Notes: a model not told the origin generated them from the letters alone. A DNA stretch of 35,704 nt from Bacteroidota bacterium (GCA_947470895.1 CANIVF010000042.1:1-35704), one strand, 5' to 3'; positions 26,374 to 34,682 are shown, numbered from the stretch's first letter. Made by a program: numbers and translations.

Positions 26374-28950
26374 ATGCGATTGATATTGTTTATTAATGCG
26401 GTAGCCGCTTTTATCTTATTATTTTTTGTAATTCCTGGTTTTAGTCAGGGCAGGATTTCGCCCCAGGTAGCCCATAAGGCTTTTAAATTAGAACCAAACA
26501 AAACACAACTCTCCATCAGTGTAGTGAATTCTATTGCCTTTAAAAAAAAATATGAGAACAAAATCTTGTTGGTTGGTAAACTGACGGGAACGAACTGTTT
26601 TGTAATTCGAGTGAAAAATAAAAGTATCCTCAATGAATTAAAAAATGATTCCAATGTTCTATTCGTTGACCATCATCAAATGCCCAAAGAAGAAGCGGAG
26701 TTGGAATTTGTGAATTGGAATTTTAACCGGATCTCAAAAATGCATCACTTCTTTCCTGACTTGAATGGTGCTAATCAAAACGTATCGGTGAAAGAACAAC
26801 GTTTTGATCCTCTCCATATCGACCTGATCAACCGGAGCTTTACCACTTCAATAACTCCAACCACCATTTCTCAGCACTCCACCACCATGGCTACTTTAAT
26901 AGCGGGTGGTGGCAATTCTTCTCCGCAGGCGAAGGGGGTGGCATCTCAGGCGCACTTTACCTCCTCGGATTTCAGCAATCTCCTCCCCGACAATACGTCC
27001 ATTTTTACAACCAATAATATCCGTGTGCAAAACCATAGCTATGGAGTAGGTATTGAAAACTACTATGGCAACGAAGCCTTTGCCTATGACCAACAAGTAG
27101 ATGGCAGACCAACTCTTTTGCATGTATTTTCTGCAGGTAACAGTGGGAAATTAAAACCGACATCGGGCACTTATTCCAAGATGGAACTTGCCAACCTATC
27201 CGGCAATTTCAAGCAAGCCAAAAATACGTTGGTAGTCAATGCTGTGGATACTACTTTAAAGGTAAATGAACGAAACTCAAGAGGACCAGCGTTTGATGGA
27301 AGACTTAAACCTGAACTAACTGCGTTTGGTCAGGATGGCACCTCCGATGCCGCGGCTATTATATCTGGAGTTAGTTTATTACTTCAAGAGAAACACCAAC
27401 TTGACCATCAGAAACCAGCGGATGCGTCCATGATCAAGGCAATACTCATTGCATCTTCTGATGATATCGGACCGGAAGGAATCGATTACATTTATGGATA
27501 TGGTAGTGTAAATGGATATAAAGCTTTAGCCTTGATGGATTTAAATCAAATTCATTCCATCACCGTGGCAAGTAATGAGCAGGCTACTATCCCGATTAAC
27601 ATTCCAGCTTCTGTTTCGGAAATCAAAATCGCTGTTTCATGGACTGACCCTCCCGCAACTCCCAATGCTGCTTCCGCATTGGTGAACGATATTGGCAGTT
27701 GGCTGGAAGGAGGAAGCCTTGTTGTACAACCCTGGGTATTAAATCCGTATCCGCATATCGATTCGTTATCTGCACTACCGAAGCGAAACCCAGATCATCT
27801 TAACAACACGGAATTCATCACATTAAAAAATCCTGCTCCGGGTGCATACCAATTAAACATCAAGTCTGGTTCACTTCAAGGCTCTGAGCAAAAGATTTCT
27901 ATTGCTTACTGGATGAATAAGACTAACTCGTTCAGTTGGGATTTCCCATTTGCTACGGATCTGGTGGAAGGCGGTAAAAAGAAACTTCTGGTATGGGAGG
28001 CAGCACCGGGCCAACATGGAGATTTGTTTTTGCAGTTGAATAACAGTACCTGGCAATTAATTCAGTCCGGCATCAATCTTAATTCCTATCTGTATTGGAC
28101 TACTCCGGATACGCTATCAAAAGCAAGATTAAAAATGAAAATTGATACAGAAGAATTCATCACCGATGAATTCCTGATCTCGCCCTCTCTGTATGTGAGA
28201 ACTGTATTTGTTTGTGAGGATAGTATTGGCCTTTTGTGGGACGCGATCAAAAACGTAACGGATTATGAAGTCTACACCATGGGGCAGCAGTATTTGAAAA
28301 AAATATCTACTACTACCGACACCTTAATCGTTATTCAAAAATCATCCGATCAATTTTTTTCAGTATCAACGGTGTTGAATGGTGTTTCAGGATTAAAAAG
28401 TGAAACCATCGACTATACACAGCAAGGAACTCTTTGTTATCTGAATCTATTCTCTGCAAGCCGCTTCAACGCTTCGCAAGTAAGGGTGCAATTGCAATTG
28501 AGTTCCTGGTATCAGGTTGATCACGTTACTCTTTTCAGAACAACGCATGGAAATAAAAGCATATTCAAAAATATAAAACCTGATGAATCACTCACGGTCG
28601 AATTCTACGACACCGAATTGCAAGCAGGCACCATGACCTATCAGGCAGAACTAACACTTCAAAATGGCGTGAAGATATTGTCGGACATCATTGAAATTCC
28701 CATTGAGGAAAAAGGCAAAGTCATTCTTTATCCTAATCCTATTACTACCGATAGTGACTTGATGATTCTTTCTGAGGGAGGAGGTTTGCAGTTCAAAATT
28801 CTTGACTTATACGGTCGAGTGCTTTTTGAAAAAGAACTTGCACTTGTGATGGATGCTATTGATGTAATCAATCTTCCTGCTGGTACGTATCTGTATCAGT
28901 TAATCGCGCAGGGAAACGTAACTGACATCGGGCGATTTATTAAATACTGA
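26374..28950 (+). CDS. Subtilisin-family (S8) serine protease with T9SS sorting domain
   Basis: 858 residues from the ATG at 26374, which starts a signal peptide (MRLILFINAVAAFILLFFVI, ending FSQ); a GTG 54 bp upstream is the alternative. Catalytic residues can be placed as Asp145 (VKEQRFD), His168 (SQHSTTMATLIAG), oxyanion Asn256 (FSAGNSG) and Ser324 (DGTSDAAAIISGV). The Asp and His contexts are degenerate compared with classical subtilisins, as in large Bacteroidetes S8 proteins. After the protease come beta-sandwich regions and a C-terminal type A T9SS sorting domain (VILYPNPITTDSDLMIL..., KILDLYGRVLFEKEL, NLPAGTYLYQL), which targets it through the type IX system to the surface or medium. 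Confidence 0.9.
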   Translation: MRLILFINAVAAFILLFFVIPGFSQGRISPQVAHKAFKLEPNKTQLSISVVNSIAFKKKYENKILLVGKLTGTNCFVIRVKNKSILNELKNDSNVLFVDHHQMPKEEAELEFVNWNFNRISKMHHFFPDLNGANQNVSVKEQRFDPLHIDLINRSFTTSITPTTISQHSTTMATLIAGGGNSSPQAKGVASQAHFTSSDFSNLLPDNTSIFTTNNIRVQNHSYGVGIENYYGNEAFAYDQQVDGRPTLLHVFSAGNSGKLKPTSGTYSKMELANLSGNFKQAKNTLVVNAVDTTLKVNERNSRGPAFDGRLKPELTAFGQDGTSDAAAIISGVSLLLQEKHQLDHQKPADASMIKAILIASSDDIGPEGIDYIYGYGSVNGYKALALMDLNQIHSITVASNEQATIPINIPASVSEIKIAVSWTDPPATPNAASALVNDIGSWLEGGSLVVQPWVLNPYPHIDSLSALPKRNPDHLNNTEFITLKNPAPGAYQLNIKSGSLQGSEQKISIAYWMNKTNSFSWDFPFATDLVEGGKKKLLVWEAAPGQHGDLFLQLNNSTWQLIQSGINLNSYLYWTTPDTLSKARLKMKIDTEEFITDEFLISPSLYVRTVFVCEDSIGLLWDAIKNVTDYEVYTMGQQYLKKISTTTDTLIVIQKSSDQFFSVSTVLNGVSGLKSETIDYTQQGTLCYLNLFSASRFNASQVRVQLQLSSWYQVDHVTLFRTTHGNKSIFKNIKPDESLTVEFYDTELQAGTMTYQAELTLQNGVKILSDIIEIPIEEKGKVILYPNPITTDSDLMILSEGGGLQFKILDLYGRVLFEKELALVMDAIDVINLPAGTYLYQLIAQGNVTDIGRFIKY

Positions 28951-29005
28951 AGTAAGAATTCTATGGTGCTTTGCCTACCAGGGTCACAGTACTTAAGTGT
29001 GTAGA

Positions 29006-29062
29006 AAAAGAGAAAGGCGCCTGCCACGTGTTAAACAACACCCGACTTGCGCCTTATCTTTT
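29006..29062. terminator. Branched hairpin terminator between the subtilase and SWIB genes
   Basis: AAAAGAGAAAGGCGC (29006-29020) pairs with GCGCCTTATCTTTT (29049-29062) with one bulge. Inside, GTGTT and AACAC form a second small hairpin. The A/T-rich flanks would allow termination of both convergent genes. Confidence 0.55.
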
Positions 29063-29077
29063 CAGAACGAATCCTGA

Positions 29078-29491
29078 TTACTTACTCACGTTATCGTTGA
29101 CGATTTTAGCTAAATCAAACATAGAGATTTGCTTCTTGCCACCGAAAAGAACTTTCAGTTTTTCATCAGCATTGATCATTCTTCTGTTTTTGTTATCCTG
29201 AAGTTTGTTCTTCTTGATATAATCCCAGATTTTCTTGATCATCTCAGTTCTTGGCATAGGCTTACTACCCACAACTGCTCCAAGACTTTCGCTTGGAGTT
29301 AATGCTACCATGAACGCTGCATTAGGTTTTCTCTTAGCTACTTTTTTTGCTGCCTTTTTAGGCGCTGCTTTTTTAGCTACTTTTTTAGGCGCTGCTTTTT
29401 TAGGCGCTGCTTTTTTAGCTGCTTTCTTAGGAGCTGCTTTTTTAGCTGCCTTCTTAGGAGCTACTTTTTTCTTCGCTGCTTTTTTTGCCAT
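29078..29491 (-). CDS. SWIB-domain protein with histone-H1-like Lys/Ala tail
   Basis: 137 residues in two parts. Residues 1-56 are almost only Lys, Ala and Pro in repeated units such as KKAAPKKAAKKAAPKK, resembling the DNA-binding tails of histone H1 and bacterial H1-like proteins. Residues about 58-135 form a SWIB/MDM2 domain (VALTPSESLGAVVGSKPMPR, EMIKKIWDYIKKNKLQDNKN, LKVLFGGKKQISMFDLAKIV), a fold that mediates protein contacts in eukaryotic chromatin complexes and occurs in chlamydiae. The protein probably binds DNA non-specifically and helps organise the nucleoid; the bacterial role of the SWIB part is not established. A perfect -7 box lies about 55 bp upstream. Confidence 0.92.
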   Translation of the reverse strand: MAKKAAKKKVAPKKAAKKAAPKKAAKKAAPKKAAPKKVAKKAAPKKAAKKVAKRKPNAAFMVALTPSESLGAVVGSKPMPRTEMIKKIWDYIKKNKLQDNKNRRMINADEKLKVLFGGKKQISMFDLAKIVNDNVSK

Positions 29492-29544
29492 AGCGTAATT
29501 TAATTTTAGTGATTGTTAAATAAGGTTTAAAAAAATTAATATGT

Positions 29545-29552
29545 CAAAACTA
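29545..29552 (-). promoter_or_regulatory. -7 box of the SWIB gene
   Basis: On the minus strand this reads TAGTTTTG, a perfect TAnnTTTG, about 55 bp before the start codon. A -33 TTG at the usual distance is not evident. Confidence 0.45.
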
Positions 29553-29600
29553 CAAAACAATTATGAAAGAAATAATATTTCCCTATGAAATTCATTCAAA

Positions 29601-29649
29601 GGGGGGGGGTACCCCCTATCTGCTCCCTTAGGAGAAATAGCCTGCAGGC
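29601..29649. repeat. G9 homopolymer and two perfect palindromes
   Basis: Nine G residues at 29601-29609 run into the palindrome GGGGGTACCCCC (29605-29616). A second palindrome, GCCTGCAGGC, lies at 29640-29649. They sit between the SWIB promoter region and the decayed hemolysin III gene. Apart from these and the -7 box, 29492-29673 has no gene. Confidence 0.5.
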
Positions 29650-29673
29650 ATATTACCTTGCTGGTGTGCCAAG

Positions 29674-30314
29674 TCAACGTGCATATTCCAACACAGTCAC
29701 TATATGACAAGATGTGCCAGCCATGACAAACACATGCCAGATAAAATGATGGTAGCGAACACGGTGATCATAGGCAAAGAAGAGCACTCTTACCGAATAC
29801 ATGGCACCACCCACCACTAACCAAAATTAGCACCTTGCAGGTAACGTATTATACCATGGTTTTTCAGCTAACACCGCCAACCAACCGATGCCGAAGTAAA
29901 GCGCAATAGAGGGTTTACTTGTTCCAACGTTTCTTACAGATTTCATAACGACACCAACTAACGCACGTGCCCAAACTATTCCGAATAGTGTCCAACCCCA
30001 AACACCTGGCAATACAATCAAAGCAAAGGGTGTGCATGTACCTGCTATCAGTAAAAAGATTGCACGGTGATCAAAAATTCTAAATACACACTTTGTTTTG
30101 CTATGGGGAAATGAATGGTATCATGTCGAAGACAGGTATAAAACAATCACGGTCATGCCAGAAATAGCGGCTGTTCCAAGGGGAATGGCTTTCCCAATTA
30201 AGAAAGGCGTTATCGCAATGGCGGCCAGTACCCCTAATGACTGATACTATTGGCAATCTCCTGGCCTAAGGAATGATTGCGGCTCCAGTTTTGTAATTCG
30301 TTTATGGTATTCAT
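29674..30314 (-). pseudogene. Hemolysin III/PAQR-family membrane protein pseudogene
   Basis: Reading through lesions on the minus strand gives a full-length (about 213-codon) hemolysin III-like protein: MNTINELQNWSRNHSLGQEI, TPFLIGKAIPLGTAAISGMT, YHSFPHSKTKCVFRIFDHRA, LIAGTCTPFALIVLPGVWGW, then near the end RYHHFIWHVFVMAGTSCH with the conserved histidines. Lesions: a frameshift near 30235, an in-frame TGA at 30121-30123 where the family has a residue of the SSTLYH motif, and an in-frame TAA at 29827-29829. The 64-residue open frame inside is a fragment. Three lesions spread over the gene make a real pseudogene likely. Confidence 0.82.
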
Positions 30315-30422
30315 TGCTTATTAAGCCGAACGCAAAGGACATTCGTTCAGTATTTGCAATTCAAAAAGATCAGAAAGAATTCAATTTAGAGGTGTGTAAA
30401 CACCGGTATAAACTGTGGTGAA

Positions 30423-30608
30423 TTATAAGAGTTGCAACTCTGCGAAGATCAATTCCAACTCGGGTTTGCTTTTTCCGAGCTTCTCTTCCAATTTTTTAAA
30501 CATGCTTTCTTTATTGCCATCCTTAAATTCAAAATCCTCATCTGAAAGAATGGGAAATATCCTTTTTAATAAAATCTTTTGTTCTCTCCAGCTTCTCAAA
30601 ATGTTCAT
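30423..30608 (-). CDS. Small CsbD-like stress protein
   Basis: 61 residues from the ATG at 30608 (MNILRSWREQKILLKRIFPI). The pattern of an early WxEQK, then LSDEDFEFKDG and a helix FKKLEEKLGKSKPELELI, is that of the CsbD-like small proteins frequent in Bacteroidetes and often induced by general stress. Function unknown. An in-frame TTG 12 bp upstream could also be used. It stands between two broken genes but shows no lesion itself. Confidence 0.6.
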   Translation of the reverse strand: MNILRSWREQKILLKRIFPILSDEDFEFKDGNKESMFKKLEEKLGKSKPELELIFAELQLL

Positions 30609-30671
30609 TTTATGGTTCAAGATAAGCAGAAATGATTTCTGTTCTTACGGGAAGAACGATATTAATCTCAT

Positions 30672-30815
30672 TTAGGTGCATTTTTTTACTCGAAGAATGA
30701 GATTATTATCATCTACTCCGAGTGAAATCAGGGTTAACTCGTTGAGCACCTGAATGCTCATTACTCGATAGCGTGTGGCTTTAATTTCACACAAAAACCA
30801 CCAATACCTCTGCAT
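30672..30815 (-). CDS. Possible small open frame, unknown
   Basis: An ATG-started frame of 47 codons (MQRYWWFLCEIKATRYRVMS, then IQVLNELTLISLGVDDNNLI) ends in TAA at 30672-30674. No family recognised. It may be a genuine small protein, a remnant of a longer gene, or chance; it lies in a decayed patch between the CsbD-like gene and the OmpA pseudogene. Confidence 0.22.
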   Translation of the reverse strand: MQRYWWFLCEIKATRYRVMSIQVLNELTLISLGVDDNNLILRVKKCT

Positions 30816-30857
30816 ATTTGAATTGAAGGTAAATGGCTTCTGGCATAATTATTCACC

Positions 30858-31548
30858 GTGTTTAATAGAAAAAAACATGTTATCGAAACCTGTATAAAAG
30901 TTGCTTTCAGATTTTTTTGGGTGTTGTTCCTCATCGTATCTGCTCAAGCAATGCTTAGTGGTAAAACATCAAGCACCGCCAAAGGCATTGCTATTGGCGC
31001 CAGTTCAGGTGCAGTTCTGGGTGGTCTTGTCGGCAAGCAATACAACGATTGGAGCCATTATCGGTGCTGCCTTTGGATGATCATCAGGTGACATCATCGG
31101 ACGCCACATGGATAAACAAGCCAAAGAACTAAAGGCTGATCTCCGAGGCGCAACGGTTGAACGCGTTGGTGAGGGTATTAAAATTACATTTGATTCCGTA
31201 CTCATGTTCAACTTTGATTCCTATACACTCACTCAAGGAACAAAGGAGAATCTGACAGCCCTTGCAAAAACACTCAACAAATATCCAGACACGAATTTTC
31301 TTATCGAAGGGCATACCGCTAAAAAGGATGCAGAAGACTATAACATGAATTTATCAGAACAACGCGCGCACTCCGTGGCTACCTACATGGAACAAGTCAA
31401 TATGCAATCCAGCAGGATCACCAGGAAGGGCTATGGCGAAGATCAATCTGCTTCTGAAAACGATGAAGAAAACAGACATGTAGAGGTAGCTATTTGCGCC
31501 AATAAGAAAATGAAGAAGGCTGCAGAAAAAGGGTCAACTTTAAACTGA
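30858..31548 (+). pseudogene. OmpA-family (YiaD-like) outer-membrane protein pseudogene
   Basis: The first frame (from 30858) has a signal-like N-terminus and a glycine-zipper segment (AKGIAIGASSGAVLGGLVGK). The frame then changes by one base near 31037. In the new frame the expected continuation (NTTIGAIIGAAFG) hits a TGA at 31078-31080 and resumes as SSGDIIGRHMDKQAKEL. The C-terminal OmpA domain (ITFDSVLMFNFDSYTL, LIEGHTAKKDAEDYNMNLSE, GYGEDQSASENDEENRHVEV) is otherwise well kept. In it the usual peptidoglycan-binding GHTD is GHTA, while the partner Arg (LSEQRA) is retained. The 146-residue open frame at 31108 lacks a signal peptide. Confidence 0.8.
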
Positions 31549-31575
31549 CTCGCCCACCATTCCTAATGGAAATGG

Positions 31576-33027
31576 TTAATCGGAAGTTGAAGGAACAGGT
31601 GAGTTTACTTTTCCAATCAGGTATTCATGAACACCGGCTGCTGCTTTTTTCGCCTGGCCCATAGCCTGAATAACGGTTGATCCTCCGGTGATAGCATCAC
31701 CCGCAGCAAACACTCCTTTCTTACTGGTCTCACAAGTATTGTTGTCAACCAGAATAACACCCCATTTGTTGGTGCGTATTTCGGCATCCGTAGAGGGAAT
31801 GATTGGATTTACGCTGCACCCCAACGCCATGACGACTGTATCACAGTCTTCCACAAAAAATTCTCCTGTTGGTATTGGTTTCTGTCTGCCTGTCTCATCT
31901 GGCTCTGACAGCGTCATGCGTTCGCATTTGATTTGCTTCACAAAATTATCTTCATCAGTCATAAACTCAACAGGATTTGAAAGCCATCGCCAATTCATTT
32001 CTTCCTGCTCCGCATGTTTAAGTTCTTCTGATCGCGCTGGCGCCTCCTGATGTGATCTTCTATAGTAACAGGTTGGCTCAGCACCTAAACGCTTTGCTGT
32101 GCGCAACACATCCATGGCGGTATTGCCTGCACCAATTACAGCTACTTTTTTACCAGCGGAAACCGGTGTGCTATAGTTTGGAAACCGATTGGCTTCCATC
32201 AGGTAAATGCGTGTGAGGTATTCATTAGCAGAATAAACGCCATTGGCATTTGAGCCGGACACATCAAGCATGCGTGGTAATCCTGCTCCGGTGCCGATCA
32301 ACACAGCATTAAATCCTTCCTTATGAAGCAAATCTTCGAGTGTCAATATTTTTCCGATCACCATGTTATATACAAAGCGAATACCCAGCTTGGTAAGAAA
32401 ACGAATATCTTCATCAATCACTTTTATGGGCAAACGAAAGCGTGGAATTCCATATACCAATACTCCGCCTGCCCTATGCGAAGCCTCGAACACCACTACT
32501 TCGTGGCCTTGTATGGTTAATGCATAGGCAGCAGAAAGTCCGGCCGGGCCCGAACCAATGATGGCCACTCTTTTTCCGGTTGGTTCCTGTATCGCAGGTA
32601 TTTCAATTAATGCATGGATGCGCTCAAAGTCGGCTGCATAACGTTCCAGATTTCCTATTCCCACCGGAGTGTTACTGCGACCGACCACACACACGGCCTG
32701 GCATTGTTTGTCTTGCGGACATACTCTTCCGCACACGGCCGGTAAGAAATTTGTTTCCCTGATTTTTTTTGCTGCGCCACCCGGATTGCCTTGTTCGATG
32801 AGCCGTAGAAAACCGGGTATATCAATACCTACTGGACATGCTTCTATGCAATGAGGCTTGCTGCAATGCAGACATCGCAATGCTTCCAACCGGGCTTGCT
32901 CGTCACTATAGCCAATGGGCACTTCTTCAAAATTATGTATTCTGGTATGAGCAGCACGTAACTCCATTTCCTGATGAGGAATCATCGAACGCTCTCTCTT
33001 ATTTAAGGTAACTGGTGTCTGTTTCAT
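31576..33027 (-). CDS. GltD/NfnB (SudA)-like NADPH-dependent flavoprotein with two iron-sulfur motifs
   Basis: About 483 residues. N-terminal iron-sulfur domain: CLHCSKPHCIEACP (Cys52, 55, 60, 64) and CGRVCPQDKQCQAVC (Cys99, 103, 109, 113), ligands for two 4Fe-4S clusters. FAD-binding GSGPAGLSAAYAL follows at about 158, and NADPH-binding GAGNTAMDVLRTAKRLGAEP further on. The family includes the glutamate synthase small subunit, NfnB of NADH-dependent ferredoxin:NADP oxidoreductase and SudA of sulfide dehydrogenase. The tight link to an NfnA-like gene (its stop lies 12 bp before this ATG) favours the Nfn/Sud pair over glutamate synthase, since no large GltB subunit is present. A TTG at 33042 overlapping the upstream TGA is an alternative start. 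Confidence 0.9.
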   Translation of the reverse strand: MKQTPVTLNKRERSMIPHQEMELRAAHTRIHNFEEVPIGYSDEQARLEALRCLHCSKPHCIEACPVGIDIPGFLRLIEQGNPGGAAKKIRETNFLPAVCGRVCPQDKQCQAVCVVGRSNTPVGIGNLERYAADFERIHALIEIPAIQEPTGKRVAIIGSGPAGLSAAYALTIQGHEVVVFEASHRAGGVLVYGIPRFRLPIKVIDEDIRFLTKLGIRFVYNMVIGKILTLEDLLHKEGFNAVLIGTGAGLPRMLDVSGSNANGVYSANEYLTRIYLMEANRFPNYSTPVSAGKKVAVIGAGNTAMDVLRTAKRLGAEPTCYYRRSHQEAPARSEELKHAEQEEMNWRWLSNPVEFMTDEDNFVKQIKCERMTLSEPDETGRQKPIPTGEFFVEDCDTVVMALGCSVNPIIPSTDAEIRTNKWGVILVDNNTCETSKKGVFAAGDAITGGSTVIQAMGQAKKAAAGVHEYLIGKVNSPVPSTSD

Positions 33028-33038
33028 ACTGCTATCGT

Positions 33039-34682
33039 TCAAACATTCATAGTATCGAAGGCGATCTTCTCTTGCTTAGCAAACATTTTCTGTCGCTTGG
33101 TGAGATTTTCAAAGTCTACCAGATGTCCATCAAAGTCAGGACCATGGAAGCAGGCGAATTTCGTTTCACCCGCTACGGTTACGCGACAAGCTCCACACAT
33201 ACCCGTGCCATCGACCATGATCGCGTTGAGCGAGACATAGGTGCTGATCTTTAATGAGCGTGTCATTTCACTCACGGCTTTCATCATAGGCACCGGACCA
33301 ACCGCCAGTACGTAAATCACCCCCTCACGGGCCAGCACCTGTGCCAGTGCATCGGTTACAAATCCCTTCAGTCCGAAAGATCCATCATTGGTTGTGATGA
33401 TCACTTCATCACAGGCCTGGCTCAACTCCGGAATCATGATCAGGCTTTCCTGATTGCGTGCACCCACAATGCCTATCACTTTATTGCTTAATGCTTTCAT
33501 GTCTTTGGCGGTAGGAATGATCGCTCCTGTTCCATAACCTCCTCCAATCACCACACAAGTGCCAATGGCAGTGGGAAGAATTGAGCGTTCACCTAACGGC
33601 CCCACTACGTCTTCAAAAAAGTCTCCTTTCTCCATCGCATTGATCTGCGTAGTGGTCTTGCCTACTGCCGAAACAACAATGTTGACTGAGCCTTGTTCGC
33701 GATCCCATCCACATACAGAAAGTGGTATCCGTTCACTTAAAATGTGCGGGCGTATGATCAGGAATTGCCCTCCTTCAATCTTCCTGGCAATGAGCGGTGC
33801 ATCTATGGAGAAGTGGTAGGTGTTCGCACAGAGTAAACGCTTCGAAAGAATTTTATAGCTCTGCACATATTGACGAACATGAAGTGATGATTGACAGAAG
33901 TACGGGAGGAATTCTTCTGCCTCATGGCGCACAATAAATGAGCGGTCCCAATTGTGATGCTCATCACGACCCGCAATAGCAAGAAAGGTTTTATAAAGTT
34001 TTTGTTCGTTTTCTTTAGACAATAATCCTTTACGTAACATTTTGCCCAATGCATGTGCGGCATTTCTTCTCACTAATCCTTGTGCATTGGAAAGGTATCG
34101 AAAGGCAGTATCAAACATGGTAGATCGTAGTTCCTCACTAAACGCAGTTGACCTGAGTTTTTGTACTAACCTACCCACGGCATGCAAACTCATGGATGTA
34201 ACCTGATGATTGTTACGTTGAGCAACCGCGAGAATTGCAGGCACTGCGTTGGCCGCCTCAGGAATTTTAAAAAGTGAGAGCACCTGAATCATCTTGATGA
34301 GATCATGGTCACGATCGCGATACTCATCGAGTTTTGAAAGGACAAATTCAAGACCTACTACTCCATTGCGGGCTATACATTTCCCAAAGTCTACGGCAGT
34401 CTCGGCATCAGATGAAAGAATCTCATGAAAAAGAAAGGGCATCATTTCCGAACCAAATTTACCAATAAGCTTTTCTGTGCTCACTGCCAGCCTGGGCATG
34501 TTCGATGAGCCTGTGTGATGCACATGAAAGAACAATTCCGACAGTGCTTTGGTAAGGCTTAGTCTCTCATTGATGGTCAGGTCGTGTAGTACTTTCACGG
34601 CATTTAACGCATGCGTTACGGATTCTGCTGAACGTGTGTCCAATGATTGAATGATGATGTTAACCCGATCGTTCGTTTCCAT
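33039..34682 (-). CDS. HEAT-repeat / NfnA-like FAD-NAD(P) reductase fusion
   Basis: About 547 residues with two halves. Residues 1-275 are helical repeats of HEAT type (for instance VTSMSLHAVGRLVQKL and GLVRRNAAHALGKMLRKG). Residues about 276-547 are an NfnA/SudB-type ferredoxin reductase: FAD-binding ERIPLSVCGWD, nucleotide-binding VVIGGGYGTGAIIPTAK, and a C-terminal 2Fe-2S site with ligands in VDGTGMCGACRVTV and KFACFHGPDFDGH (Asp491, Cys496, Cys499, Cys511). Free-standing NfnA is about 280 residues, so the HEAT half is extra. The ATG at 34682 (METNDRVN) was preferred over a longer frame starting at 34715. The GltD/NfnB-like gene follows at once, so the two should form a complex that moves electrons between NAD(P)H and an iron-sulfur partner. 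Confidence 0.9.
   Translation of the reverse strand: METNDRVNIIIQSLDTRSAESVTHALNAVKVLHDLTINERLSLTKALSELFFHVHHTGSSNMPRLAVSTEKLIGKFGSEMMPFLFHEILSSDAETAVDFGKCIARNGVVGLEFVLSKLDEYRDRDHDLIKMIQVLSLFKIPEAANAVPAILAVAQRNNHQVTSMSLHAVGRLVQKLRSTAFSEELRSTMFDTAFRYLSNAQGLVRRNAAHALGKMLRKGLLSKENEQKLYKTFLAIAGRDEHHNWDRSFIVRHEAEEFLPYFCQSSLHVRQYVQSYKILSKRLLCANTYHFSIDAPLIARKIEGGQFLIIRPHILSERIPLSVCGWDREQGSVNIVVSAVGKTTTQINAMEKGDFFEDVVGPLGERSILPTAIGTCVVIGGGYGTGAIIPTAKDMKALSNKVIGIVGARNQESLIMIPELSQACDEVIITTNDGSFGLKGFVTDALAQVLAREGVIYVLAVGPVPMMKAVSEMTRSLKISTYVSLNAIMVDGTGMCGACRVTVAGETKFACFHGPDFDGHLVDFENLTKRQKMFAKQEKIAFDTMNV

Noticed and set aside
29320-29480. Short tandem repeats that could resemble a CRISPR array
   Set aside because: The repeats are in-frame codon repeats of Lys, Ala and Pro in the SWIB gene, with no unique spacers and no cas genes nearby.
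29235-29498. Hydrophobic plus-strand frame with repeated AAFLGAAFLA units
   Set aside because: It is the antisense shadow of the Lys/Ala-rich tail of the SWIB gene; the low-complexity repeat makes a long mirror frame.
31557-31577. Hairpin between the OmpA pseudogene and the GltD-like gene as a terminator
   Set aside because: The ACCATT/AATGGT arms pair only with a bulge and no T-run follows on either strand.
31576-33027. Assignment as glutamate synthase small subunit gltD
   Set aside because: The family fits, but no large subunit is adjacent and the coupled NfnA-like gene points to an Nfn/Sud-type pair, so no gltD symbol was given.
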